NCBI GenBank assembly: GCA_020091685.1
Contig: CM034607.1
Span: 25,271,253 to 25,335,252 of the forward strand
Direction: 5' to 3'
Length of the DNA: 64,000 nucleotides
From: Lutjanus erythropterus
Taxonomy: Eukaryota > Chordata > Actinopteri > Lutjaniformes > Lutjanidae
Shown piece after piece: positions 38,815-50,932 of this stretch. Position 1 is the first letter of the stretch, and each line of letters opens with the position of its first letter. The notes beneath the pieces are model-generated. The model was not told the origin of the DNA and made no database searches. It saw only the letters and a program-made list of their open reading frames with translations. A program made the position numbers and the translations under genes.

Positions 38815-39608
38815 GCCTGTTGTCTTACTTGTACTACCAATGGTTAATCAATATTTTCATATTATGGTCACCTGATGTCGCTTTTTGTGATTAACCCACA
38901 GAGAATGATGACCGAACTCTGCAGCTCAGGTCTTCAAACCATTTTAATGTCTTAAATGCATGTCTTTTTTAAAATTTTAAATGATGGGTGATCAACAATT
39001 CATTAATTTACCACCAGGGGGTGATATCAGGTTTTTAACTAAAAGACTTTAACCCAAAATGTGTCCTTTCAATAAAGCATACGTAAATAACACACATCAA
39101 AACCAAACAATCAAAATATCCATAACAAAAACTATAACACCTCTATTAAATGTAGAAACCTCTCTAGAAAGTCATTAATTGAAAAGTCCTCATTCATGCC
39201 CCCTGGAAATAAACAGGCCCCTGGGAAATAAACCCTGGAAATAAATAATAACGCTTCTGTCTTTTTCCTGATAAAATTGGCATTATTACTTCTTTGGCTG
39301 GATTTAATCACTTCTATGCCTATAAAGTAGAGGGAAGACAGGATTGCTTACATAATGTCTTTTAATGGAGCTCCTATGATCAGTCATACACTCTTTAAGG
39401 CAATGGGTTGCTTAATATTTGTCCTGTCCTGTGTGTTTCTTCTTATTTTAAAAGTTGTCATAGGTGTGTCTTTAAATGTTTCTTGCAAATATTTCCTATC
39501 AGAATATTTGTATAATGGATGTATAAAGCTGCTGAATGCACATTGTCTAAACTTGAACCTTAAACATGAAATGTTCAGATTGTTCTGGTGGCAAAAACTG
39601 ACGCAGCT
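38813..39608. other. No gene seen
   Basis: AT-rich DNA; the open frame at 39355-39612 is hydrophobic but has no recognised similarity. Confidence 0.4.
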
Positions 39609-39800
39609 TTAAAGCACCAGTTCACTCACATTACAAAACCCTTTTCTAATTCACATCTAGTGGTACGTAGATAATTCGGCTTTTATTTGTCCAGGTTTAG
39701 GGATATGTATTTCTTGTAATGTAATCCAGGACCCAACAGATTTTTTTCTGACAGCCCTCCCAACCCTGTCTCCGTCTCTCTCAGTAAAAGAACTGTTACG
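39609..39800 (+). repeat. TTAA-flanked teleost repeat end (AGCACCAGTTCAC type)
   Basis: TTAA at 39609-39612 is followed by AGCACCAGTTCACTCACATT and 'ctagtggtacgtagataatt', which I recognise as a common fish repeat end. The other end was not found. Confidence 0.5.
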
Positions 39801-40025
39801 GAGGAAGAGACTGAATCAATACGTGCACTATGTTCAGCTGAAAACTCCCAAAGTTAAAGAGTCAAACATCTCCGTCTTTCATGGGGACAGATTTATTGAC
39901 AAATGACTTCTACCAGAAAAACTACTTCCAAAAGGATGTTAAAGAGTTTTCAAAGTTGCCTGATCCAGACCTCTGGCAGCAGCAACTGTCATCGACCTCC
40001 ATCGTGGGCTTTGCACTGTGACCAT

Positions 40026-40215
40026 TTAAAGGGATAGTTCACCCAAAAATGAAAATTCAGTCATTATCTACTCATCTTTATTTTTTTTTAGTCCACAAAA
40101 CACTTCTGGAGTTTCACAGGCAAACAGTGTTGCAGGATCTCCTAAACAATGTAAGTGAATGTTGACTCCAGCAGTGTTTTGTGGACAAAAAAATTAAACC
40201 TGACCTTCAGTGGGC
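40026..40215 (+). repeat. TTAA-flanked teleost repeat end (AGGGATAGTTCACCC type)
   Basis: TTAA at 40026-40029 is followed by AGGGATAGTTCACCCAAAAA and TGAAAATTCAGTCATTATCTACTC, a classic fish DNA-element end. 'ccacaaaacacttctggagt' and 'agtgttttgtggac' form an internal inverted pair. Confidence 0.6.
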
Positions 40216-42194
40216 CACAACTAGACCCTGGGAGTATCAGTAGAAATGTTGACAAATTAGGCTATTCGGCTTCTGCTTCTCGAGAGTAAGGTAGTTGTGC
40301 ACCTATGTAACAATGTAACACAAAGAAACAACAACTTTCTTTGTATTATTATATAAAAATCCAAGCAGAGCAGAGTAGAGCCAACATTCAAATCAAATTC
40401 CTCCCAACATTATGTCCACCCTGCCTATCATATTCACATGGATATACTGCTGCCTTCAAATGGAACTAGTGAACTTGTATTTTATAATTACCAACATCAT
40501 ATCTTATTCTCTGGTGTAAAAAGAGACTTGTTTCCTGTGCTGAAGTTTGTTACATGTATGTGTGCGTCATGTGAGGTAGGGAAGAGGCTAATCATATCAC
40601 ACACCGCTGCACACACACACACACACACACCGCTGCATCTAATAAAAAGAGGGGCTGGAAATGAAGACAAATCGAACCCCAACTTATTTTATCATGTAGG
40701 TCTGCTGCCACGAATCCAGGAGAGACAGGTGTTTCTCAAACCATCGAGGAGCCAGTGTGTGCGGGTGTGTTTGTGTAATCGGTGTCTCACAGCGCCAATA
40801 TAATCACAGCTAACTTCATCTCTGCATTGTTTTGTGCCCAGAATCACAAGTACACACCTGGACAGGAGCTGCCTCCACGCCACGTTCAGCGAGCAAACGA
40901 GACACAATGTAGGGATGCTGTTTTTCTTTCAAGCTGACCATCTTGGCAGCAGGTAGTATCAAACTCAGGTGTCTTTGGGGGTTATTAAAGACAAACAGAC
41001 ACCACATATGGGTTTTATAGGTGAGTCATATGGGTTGTAAGTAAAGTCACACATGAGGGACCAGTTAAGGAGTAAAAGCCACAGCCGAACAGCAGTTGTC
41101 AGGGTCTAGGTGGCAGAAACAGTTTGAGTAAATGTCAGCTTTTAAATATAACCTGAAATAATAATGGAAATCTGTGAACTTGTGTCTGCATCAACCATCC
41201 AAACAGTGAGTGTCAGCTCAGCTCTGAAAATACCACAGAGTGTCAGCTTAGCTTTTCGTTTGTTTTCACTCTGTCCGAGACACTGCACCAACTACTTCTC
41301 TCTAACTCAAATAGTGAGTTAGGGTGGAGACAGGCTTGACTATTTACTGAAGACTCAACACTGCTTTATTTTCTTTGAGTTCTTTTCATCTACAAATACT
41401 CTTATCAATGAAGGTACATTTGCATTAGACCATTTTTTGCATTGGAACCTGTCCAGTTTCTTGCCGGTGTGCCTGGAAGAAAACAAGACCAGAGCCATGC
41501 TAACAGTACAGTGACAGCTAACAGTGACAGCTAATAAGCTTACAGTGACAACACCAGTGTGAAGAGTTGGGGCCAAGTCAATACAGGCATGTCATCCTGA
41601 CTCCAAAAGGTTAAGTTTCACTCCGTGCCAAATGTAAGGCCATTTCAACAACAGAGCCTCAACTTAAAGATCAATAAGGAGATACTTTTCTGAGAATGAA
41701 TATCATTTATTTGGCATGGGCACCAAGAATGAGGAATGAAAAGTCTATAAGAAAACACTATTAAAAGAGGGCGATGAAGCCGTGTAGGAGACGGTACACC
41801 CCAGAGTCTGGACACTGGTTGGAGATGCAGATGATGCTGAAGGCGGTGACTTGACGAAAATGACAGCTGACAACGAGAAGAGAACAGAAGACATCGATGT
41901 TGAGCATCGAGGAAGCCAGGGACTGCAAACAAAATATTAAAAGGTGCAAATGTTGAACTAAGTTGGGAGTTAATATGTGTCATCCTGTAATTTTCAATCT
42001 GTTTTGAATACTGCAATTCATTTTTTCTTGACCACTTCATGTTTTTTAACATTTTTCCAACGAGAGCTCATTAATGTAACATTAGCTCTTCATGGTTCTC
42101 TCCTGGAACTTGATTGGATGCTGTTGTATTTGTTCAAACTGATTTGTGGCGCACCTTCAAAATATCATACTTAATCATCTTTGGGCTTGGGGGA
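40216..42194. other. No gene; (AC)10 at 40611-40630
   Basis: No coding exon is supported. The AC tract is bracketed by two ACCGCTGCA words. The open frames on both strands near 41645-42052 have no recognised similarity. Confidence 0.35.
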
Positions 42195-42352
42195 AGGTAA
42201 CCAGTATTTTCACGTCAAAAGGCTTGAGTCCAGGTCAAGTCACAAGTCACTGGTCTTTTTTGGTTTTGTCAAGTCTTATCTAATGTCATTAAATTTGTGC
42301 CTTGTGCCCTGACTCAAGTCCAAGTCATGTGACTTGAGTCCACAACTCTGAC
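42195..42352. repeat. 'CAAGTC' dispersed repeat
   Basis: 'gcttgagtccaggtcaagtc' and 'caagtccaagtcatgtgact' with an end TTGAGTCCACAACTCTG form a repeat common in fish and partly palindromic at its ends. Confidence 0.5.
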
Positions 42353-43959
42353 AGCACGTTGATGTGTAGCAGGTATGATGTTTACCATGTTCACAATCTT
42401 ATTTTATAGTGTAGGACTGTGGACCTCTGCTATCTGTGTTTTATTGTTTTCAGAATCCCTGTTTATAACAACAGAAACCTACATGATGAAAATGGCAAGT
42501 AATCCTAACCTGGTCACAATGGAACAAATGTAAACAAGCTAACAGCTGTTAACTTTTCATTTGCTGCAATTTAGTCATTTTAATGCCAGGTTTCACCTCC
42601 CCATGTGCAGATGTTCCACCAAAACAATCTCCCCCCACACTTTTGCAGAGCCACCGTCGCTGCATCCTGGGCTTAGTGCTGCTCAAGACAATTGTGATTG
42701 TTTTCAAGAAATACAAGCAAGGCAGAGCGGTTTTCCCAACCTCATGGTGGCACTAGAGAAAATGTGAGGGGATCCCAACAGTCATTAGGATTCATCCTCC
42801 TGTGATCATGAACATCTGTACAAAATGGTCACTTCCCTGCTCACAGACAGTGAAAAACAAAAACCTGAAGGGAAATATTCACCAGTAGGTTGTTTGCTTC
42901 TCTTAAGCATTTTCCTGTAAAGCAAAATACAAACATGAGTACAGCACCATGACATCCCACAGGGTATTAAAGACATCGCTCTGACTCTGCTGCCACCAAG
43001 TTTTTCAGCACGACTTTGACAACTTTATCTCACTCAGGTCACACTCAGAACTTATCGTGTGTTTTTTGTGCAAGACTTTCTGCTCAGAAGGAAAACAGAA
43101 ATGGAGTTCACTCCAAAAATGAATTCAGCCAGACACAGCAGACAGAATCATGCATTTGTTAAGTGTACTGTAAATGCCATGTGCATGTATTTCAGTCTAG
43201 TTTTAGCACTTGTACTTATGAATAGTTTCAGGCAATGATTCTACAGCAAAGCGGAGACTGAACTTAACTCAGGTCATCCAGCTGAGGACGTTCATCCATC
43301 CAGCCATCCACAGTGTCTCAGCTGTCAGCGACATCATAGTAGTTCAACGAGCGGCACGCTGCCCGCCATCACTGTCCTGTGATGACCTTTAGGCATATCT
43401 GTTTTTTACAGAATCACGTTTTTTGCTCCTCTACAGTTTCAGAGAGCAACTCACTTACACACCACTGCCGCAAATACAATCAGGTGTGCAGGTGCATTTG
43501 TTCTGATTACATTGCAAGTGCAACAACATAAGACACAACAAGCCAACTAATATTAATATCTAGTCCCACAGCAAGGAGCCCAGCTCAGCATCTGCCGTGC
43601 AGCGTTTTATCAGTCCCTCCAAGAAGTTGCAGTGTTACAATTAAAGCAAAATAAAACAATCCCAGTGAATTATGTATGATCTTGCAATTTTGTTCAATTT
43701 TGTGGAATACTCCCCAGGTACACTTGTTCATTTACAACTAAAATATATTTTGTTTGAATTTTTGTAATCCCAAGTGTCTTTGGTAAGGTTACTTAAAACA
43801 GTCAGAACAGAGTGTGGTTGTATTCTTCCTAGAACAAGTTGCCTTTGAATTTTAATGAATTATACAAAGAGAGTAGCAACTTTTGCGGTTTTCACTTTCA
43901 CCCACAATTTCATTGCAAACAGCACCTATGAACATCCCATTTGAATTTTTCCTGTGAGA
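42353..43959. other. No gene seen
   Basis: Ordinary AT-rich DNA; no exon or clear repeat. Confidence 0.4.
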
Positions 43960-44330
43960 TCAGGCATTTTAGGCCTCCTGATTACTTCTTTAGGAGGAGT
44001 TTGTTAAAATACAAAGGGTGGAAAAACACCAAAATTGACCACTTCATTCAAAATGGCTGTCTTCCTGTAGGGTCTATGGTATGGTGCCAAGAGGCTTGTA
44101 CGTCTGGGTATGATACTCATGCCTACTGATTTTCGTGCACATGGGTGAAACGTGCCGTGAGGGTTGCTGTTTGAAGGGCATGATCAAGCCATTTCACCAC
44201 ACCCATCACCAAAACCTGTACCAGACAAAAAAAATTGCCACAGCTAAAGAGTGTGACAAGTTTCATGTGGCTTCAAGCACAGTCCTTCAGTTTCAACTGG
44301 GTCCTCACTCTAATTGGAGCTCAGGTCCCA
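43960..44330 (+). repeat. Abundant teleost dispersed repeat
   Basis: 'atggtgccaagaggcttgta' followed by CGTCTGGGTATGATAC, 'ttttcgtgcacatgggtgaa', and 'gtgtgacaagtttcatgtgg' are hallmarks of a repeat I recognise from many fish genomes. Its class is unclear. Confidence 0.55.
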
Positions 44331-46249
44331 ATAAAGAAATCACCTGGAAAGCTTGTGCTGCTTGACATCATTTAAAAGGTAATATGACCTCCTACATTAA
44401 AAGTTGCTGTAAAATCAAAATGATTTTGAAGCTGTGATTTTGAGGTAAAATAGTCACTTAGTGTTGCTTTAATTGTGGATGTTATCATCTTCTATTATGA
44501 TTAACATTTGTTTAACTGGAAATTTTTTTTGCATTACAAGGCAGGTTCCACTGGATTCCACAGATTCACACACTACGCACTAGTGCAACGACACACTGCG
44601 TATCACACATGAGTCATACTAAGTGATGAGATCAGCCTTCAAACACAGCCTGTGACAAGGTGAACAGTAAGGCATCTGAAGTTAAAGTGGGATTTTCTGT
44701 TGGAGGACAGAGACGGACCCTTTGTCTCTTTCCTGGTCTCCTAATGAATTGGTTTTAGCCTGTTTTGGAGCACATTATCCTTCCCTCTCCTCCTAATTTT
44801 CCAATTTGCTGTGTCATTTATACCTAATTGAGGACCGCACTGGGCTGTATTACTCTCACAAATAGGGTGATATAGTTTATTGAAGGTCTGCTTTATACAG
44901 AGGGGCTGGTAAACCAAACATCAATTGTAGACCATACAGAAGACGGGGATTTTTCCCAGAGGCTGGGGAGCATTGCAAAGAGGCTTTAATTATTTCTCAA
45001 AGGCAATCCCGGCCACTGCTCCAGCGCTCATTTTATGGTCACTTTCCTTTTCTTTCTTTGAAGGAGGTAATGAATGGGGTGAGAATTCACTTTGTTTTAT
45101 CCCTGCTCTGTCGCCTTCCCTGGTATTTGCATCTCATATTTGTCTAACCAAATAAGAAAAGCTTGTTTTCAACCTGCCCAGGCCAGGTCCAGCATAGGAA
45201 TGAATGACAGCACAAAGCTCAAGTTAGTGCCTCCACTATTAGTGCTTCTCACATTGAACGCCTCTGCATGCAGGCTATAGTTTGTTCTGTTAAGAAAGTT
45301 TGTGCCCTTGGCTCTCAAAATCTTCATAGCCAGAAAATGGCATATGAAGTTATATTTATTCACAAAATCAGAAAGGCTGCTTGTTGGTACATATAATATC
45401 CAGCCTCTATGTCCAATAAACTCCTAATTAGACTGGTGACCCAGGAAATATTTGAGCGAACAGAGTGTAAAGGTGCCAACCTTGAAATATCGACCCTGTA
45501 AGCAGCTTTAGATCCTCTTACAGAGGAGTCTTCATTCTTTCATTCAGCTACAACCTTTGTCAACAAACTGATGTTTGTCCAGTGAAACATATTGTCATCT
45601 AACATTTCAGTAAAAAACACGCGACTGAAAATGACTCAAAGGTACAAAACTAATTGCTTAAAGGTATTGCAGAAGTCAACATCAGCCAGGTCTGTTTTCT
45701 ATCTCCTTCTCATAGTCTAGTGCAACTGGTCTGGTATCATCAGACCAACGGCCAGGCCACACTGCCTGCGAGAGCTATACAACTCTGTTGTATAATGATA
45801 AATAAATCTCTTGTATGTTGTGCATGTTGCAGAACCTCGCTTATCAATATCGCGTGCAGGTTAGAGCAGCTACACAGCCTGTGCCCTCGTCCTCCTCAAT
45901 GAGCAAGAGACAGAGAGAGAAATGGAAAGTACGAAGAGAAAAAAATAATCAAGCAAATTTGAGACGTCCTGGAAAGAAGAATTCCTGTTGACGATGGAAA
46001 GTTTTAAAGGAGAGGGGCACATTTTCTCTTGGAGCAGCCTCATTAACATACCATTAGAAAAACATTTGCAGGCATCTGCTGGCAAAAAAAGTCTCCAGAC
46101 TGCAGGAAACAAAGTCAATGAAACACAAATATTCTGGAGGACCACCGCCAGACTCCCCACTTTAGTTTCAAAATCCTCCTTATTTTAGGGACCTTGAGGT
46201 TGGCAGGTTTGCTTTTAACATTTAATGTCATCTTTATTCCCAAAGTCCA
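44331..46249. other. No gene; candidate conserved block at 44680-45160
   Basis: 44680-45160 is repeat-free with TAATT/AATTG cores ('cctaatgaattggtttta', 'atacctaattgaggaccgc') in mixed sequence. The rest is plain. No coding exon is supported. Confidence 0.25.
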
Positions 46250-46555
46250 AAATGGTCGGAAATTATTCATGAGACACTTACAACGCTCTCATGACAGCCA
46301 ATGTCAAAACTAATCACATTATAACAACGTAATGTGATAAAACATGTTGAAACATAAAACTTAACAGATTCTCTAAGTTTGATTATGTCAAACTGTCATA
46401 ACCAAAGCATCTCAAACCACATCAACTTTGCATGAAAAATGACATGACTGACAAAATCATACTGAATGACAACAGTCATAAACATTTCCTTCATGACAGG
46501 CGTCTTGAAATGGTTATGACAGTGTTATGACAATCTTATGCACACCCCTTCAAAT
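46250..46555. repeat. TCATGACA/GTTATGACA-rich dispersed repeat
   Basis: Many overlapping TCATGACA, GTCATAA and TTATGACA words, ending 'ggttatgacagtgttatgac', suggest an old fish repeat with internal inverted words. The class is not known to me. Confidence 0.4.
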
Positions 46556-49015
46556 GAAGCGTTACTTGATAATGTATTTGGTTTGAGAGTCATATATGTT
46601 TAAGTTTCACATAAAAGATATAAAAATGTTGTAAAACGTATCTATATTTTTTCCGTATGGGAATGTTTCAACTTCAACCAGCATTTCAGCTCTTTCAGAC
46701 GTTTCAACTTGGCAACAACAACCACTCCTATAAAATAATTCATGTGCAAAGAATTGCTGTTTCAGGACATTTTAACCCGTGTACACCTGTGTTTGCACCT
46801 GCAATTTTCATCATAAGCGAGCACGTTTTCTTTTTGGTTGTTTTTTATTTTCCCATGAGCGCACTCCCATATATAAGACACCATCTGCACAAACCTGACT
46901 ATTACACCAATCAAGACATTTCATGTACGCATGACCCAGAAATGTAAGTACATTCATGAATCACAGCACAGGTTTAATGTCTCACGTTTTATGGTTTCCA
47001 GTGCGAACAAATGCTGTCATGTCTCTCACAGACAAATTTCAGAGCCACCAGGGGCTTCTCAAGCAAAACTTTGTCTCCGTGCAATCAGCAAATGGCATTA
47101 ACCTCCCGCCTCTCCTCAGAACAGCCCGTTATTTTCAGGGCCTAATTTCCAGAGGAATTTTTTGGCAGCAGATGTTCCTCTCCACCCCGCCCATCATCAG
47201 GGGTGCCTGAGCAACAGAGGGGCCGCCCATCAAAACGCCATCAGGACCCTGCTGGCCACCAGACGAACACATGCCCAGAATGCATCATGTGGGGGCCGTT
47301 CAGTCCCATTTAACTCTTCCTCCCGTCTGCCACTTCACTTTACCGTCAGCTTGTGTCCTCCTCACTCTCCATCACCAAAGCAGACAGAGCAAAGCGTACT
47401 GTGACATTTTTTTCGGTTTGCGCTGACAAACCAACTTAGCAAAAGATGAGCCTCGACCCCATGGCTGGCTCGGTATGAACTGAATGAGAGACAGTGGCAG
47501 ACGGAGGTGTGGGCACGTGAATAAATCGATTAGTGGGGCTCTTGACGGATGGGATTTATAGGAGGCCTCGACGCACCAGAGAATTAATTTCTCCAGGAGA
47601 ACATGCCTCTGCCAGGTTCATTCGTCTTGGCAGCAAATTTGGCAGTTTCCCAGGTCTGGGGGCTCAATTAAGCAGCAGTTTGGGGAGGGAACGGCTTTGT
47701 TGAGAAATATGCCACGTTCATGTGTCAGACACATGTGTTAATGATAACAGATTTGGGGAATAGAAAATGAGAGAGGGAGGGTGAGGTTAGGTGGTGAAGG
47801 GGTGGTCTTAGGGGTTGAGAGATGGGATCTCGCACTCATTGAAAAATCTTCATGATAACCTGCAAACGAGTGGTTGGTACACAAGTTTCAGCTCTTGTTT
47901 TTTAGTTGCATCATAAATGACTCACTCTAAGGTAATAAAAACAGAATTATTCTTATTTTCGGGTGATTATACAAGAATGAAAACATACTTATGAACATTA
48001 TATTCCATTTCTGCGAGGCTCTGCTAATAAATCCCTGTGAATTTTACACACTAGGCTTTTAAAGCAGGTGAATATAAACCTGCACAGAACAGGTGCTGAT
48101 ACAGAGCTGCATGCTCTGTGTTGAAGTCTCTCTGTACTGTGTGTCTCCCTCCCACTATCTCAGGTTCCAGTCCCTCATCCTGAACATCTCAGCGGATGAT
48201 TTATGTAGCAGTGTTGCTCTGTGACCTCAAAATCCGCCCCATCCATACCGCACCTGTCACTGCGCCACTGCCTGCGTGCTTACTGAAAACCAAGCCATCC
48301 GTGCAAAATGGCAATTTTCCACCCACCTAGAGAATAAAAAAAAAAAAAGGATCCAATCCATTCAGAGGCAAAACTAGGAAAATTCTATGATATGTAGAGC
48401 AGGTGCGCGAGGGCTCGGTACTCCGCTAACGAGGGAGCTGAACTGCACGCACCGCTGACCACAACATCTGTCGTTTGTAGGGATGCAGAGTTTGGTTTTT
48501 ACCTCTGCAACACAGTTTGCACAGCAAGAGACAGCAGATGATAAAGCGCTTAAGACGGATACAGATGGAAGGGACCGGGCCCGGCTTGAGCTGGGGGCAC
48601 AGAGTTCCCATGCTGTGGCTTGGTAGCATATGATGCATGAGGATCCAGCAGGAATAGCAAAGAGTTACGCATGTCTATACGGGCCCAAGGTGAGGCCCGG
48701 TCTGACCCAGTTCACCGTCCCAGGTGGAAACCCTAACGAGCTCATCAGGCCTAACGAAGCTTAACAAGCTTCTAATTGGCAGCGTTATGATGTCCCCGAA
48801 GGTCAGAGTGCAGGTTTCTCTGCCAGCAGCGGGACAGGCTGCCACTTCCTGCCAACAGCACGTCACGTGACCCGTTAATGTCCCTCTGTGTAAACAAAGT
48901 CATGAAAGGACAACAGGAAGTTCTTGCATAAGCAAAAGCAAGAGTTTGTTCTCCTATAGAGGAAAATTACACACAAGCAACGTGGACAGCTCTGGAGCAA
49001 CGCTGTGGAGCCGCT
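46556..49015. other. No gene; candidate regulatory blocks at 46960-47770 and 48380-48900
   Basis: Both blocks are repeat-free and GC-richer than their surroundings. The first contains several homeodomain-type AATTAA/TTAATT sites; the second has CpGs and a GTCACGTGAC palindrome at 48862-48871. No frame gives a recognised protein. An A-run is at 48338-48349. Confidence 0.3.
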
Positions 49016-49179
49016 TTAAAGGGACAGTATGCAAATTTTATCACTGGGGGGGCTCCCTCACAAATATGTGAAGCAGCGTGGGATCATGGGAGTTGTTTTC
49101 TTCATTGTCAAAATACCACAATAGCTGATGAAAATCTATCTGACATGACTCAAGCAGCAATCATAGATGAGGTAAAATA
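49016..49179 (+). repeat. TTAA-flanked element end (AGGGACAGTATGCAAATTTT)
   Basis: TTAA at 49016-49019 is followed by AGGGACAGTATGCAAATTTT, resembling the termini of the other TTAA elements here. The far end is not visible; the next element begins at 49180. Confidence 0.4.
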
Positions 49180-49490
49180 TTAAAGGTGCAATATGAAACA
49201 ATTAGTACTGTAATCCATATAGTGAGTTGGAGCCACAGACTGTATATTAAACAAGTTAAAATCCTATTTTATATATGATAGATGGTTGAACTGAGTTGCA
49301 TCCCCTCTTTCCCTCCTCCCAAGACTCATGGCACAGCACAGCATTAAAATTTGACAAGTGTCAAATAGTCCTACACTTTAAGTTAATCAGCTGTTTATAA
49401 CTGTCAGTTGTCTGTCAATGTATATTTAAACTTGTCATCCTGAAAATGAGCTCAGTGACTGCCTGTCTCTCTGCCTGCCAGACAACAATA
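49180..49490 (+). repeat. Hairpin-bearing dispersed repeat, copy 2
   Basis: It starts TTAAAGGTGCAATATG and continues with 'agtgagttggagccacagac', the degraded hairpin (TGTATATTAAACAAG / CCTATTTTATATATG), 'cctcccaagactcatgg', and AATCAGCTGTTTATAACTGTC, parallel to 1756-2140. Confidence 0.7.
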
Positions 49491-50932
49491 TTGTCATTTT
49501 AAATTCTTTTGGCCCTGATAAGCGTGCGGCGAAATTCTGAGTTTGTGACAGCCCTAGTTGGAAACATCTAGGATAATGTAACTACACAACTCAACAAAAT
49601 ATATAACACAGGTCTAGCATTTTTAGATATTTTAATATAGAGATGTTACATTTACAGCTTTAACCTCTCTGTCAGCATAAACTAAGTAAAGCTCACCCTT
49701 TTACTTCATCTCAATACTGCAGTGATGCAAGTTGTTTCCCCTCTAAACTATGATTTCGTTGTGTTCTTAGAGCATTGTGGGTTCTTTTTGTTGATCATCA
49801 GCAAGTATAGACCTTTTTCAGAGCACTCATTCTGACATGAAATAGAGAGGTAAACACAGGTGTTACCAATTATACTAATTGAAGTTATTGTGCATGTCGG
49901 CTCATTGGAAAGGCTCTTCACTGAACTGAATGGGACCTTAATTAGTATCATTGGTGACACCTGTGTTTACTCTAATATTTCATACAAATATGGCTGCCAT
50001 GAAAAAAAAGTCTATTAAAATGGGTTTTACTTTTGGTTTGTTTTTGGCAACAGCTTTTACACTGAGGACTGGTTACAACTGGAGAGAAAGCTGAACAACA
50101 GTCAGAAGAGGAGGGACTGACTTCTCCAGACCAGCAAACTTCTGTGGTGAAATGCTGCCATCTACTGGTTACCATGCAAAGGTACGGCTCAACGAAGACA
50201 GAATTGTCCAAAAGAAATAAACAGTCCAGTAAATAGTATTTTAAGTCTTTCACTCTTTCCCTCCTGATCATATGCACATTTTATGGTTAGTTTTATTGCT
50301 AATACTTGTCATTTCTTATGATGAAAGTACTCATCCACACTCTCATCAGCCAACACCTTTTAGTTCCAAATAAATCACCTCACAGAGACTTGGAGCTGTG
50401 CATGAAATCAGTTTTACAGACGAGTACAAAAGGGATCTATGTACAGATTTGTATTTGCACCAATAAAGTAACTGCAAGGAGATTGATAGAAACATGGAGG
50501 TCATTGATTCAACAACAACAAAATGAAACCATTAAAAAAAACAAACCAAAAAAGCAGGATCAGGGTGTAGATACAAGACAAAGAAAACAATAAAACATAT
50601 TTGCAGTATACAGATCTGTGAATAACCTGACAAGTCTTATAAGGCTCGTAGAACAAGTAAAATCCAGATTTGAAAAGTCTGACCAACAGGAATAAAAGAC
50701 CTGAATAGCAATAAAATGAGCTATTTGGATGAAGTCCAGTGAATGTGTTGGATTTAAATTAAACTACATCCAGCAAAACAAAGTACTGACAAAACATGGT
50801 ATTCTTAAAGAATCTTTTAAAACCTCACCTATCAGTAAAAAAACATCATACCATGCCACAGGAAAGGATACAAAACTTTAAAATAAAGATAAAATTTAGT
50901 AGTAATATACAAGTCAACAGCAGATGGTTAGA
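49491..50932 (-). other. cdca8 3' flank and unassigned DNA
   Basis: No coding exon is supported here. On the cdca8 strand a possible AATAAA lies at 50297-50292, about 640 bp past the stop, which would give a 3' UTR of that length. The open frames in this stretch look incidental. Confidence 0.35.

Noticed and set aside
50383-50404. PHRDLELC resembling a kinase HRDL motif of an Eph receptor
   Set aside because: There is no surrounding kinase sequence and the frame is otherwise unlike a kinase. Chance match.
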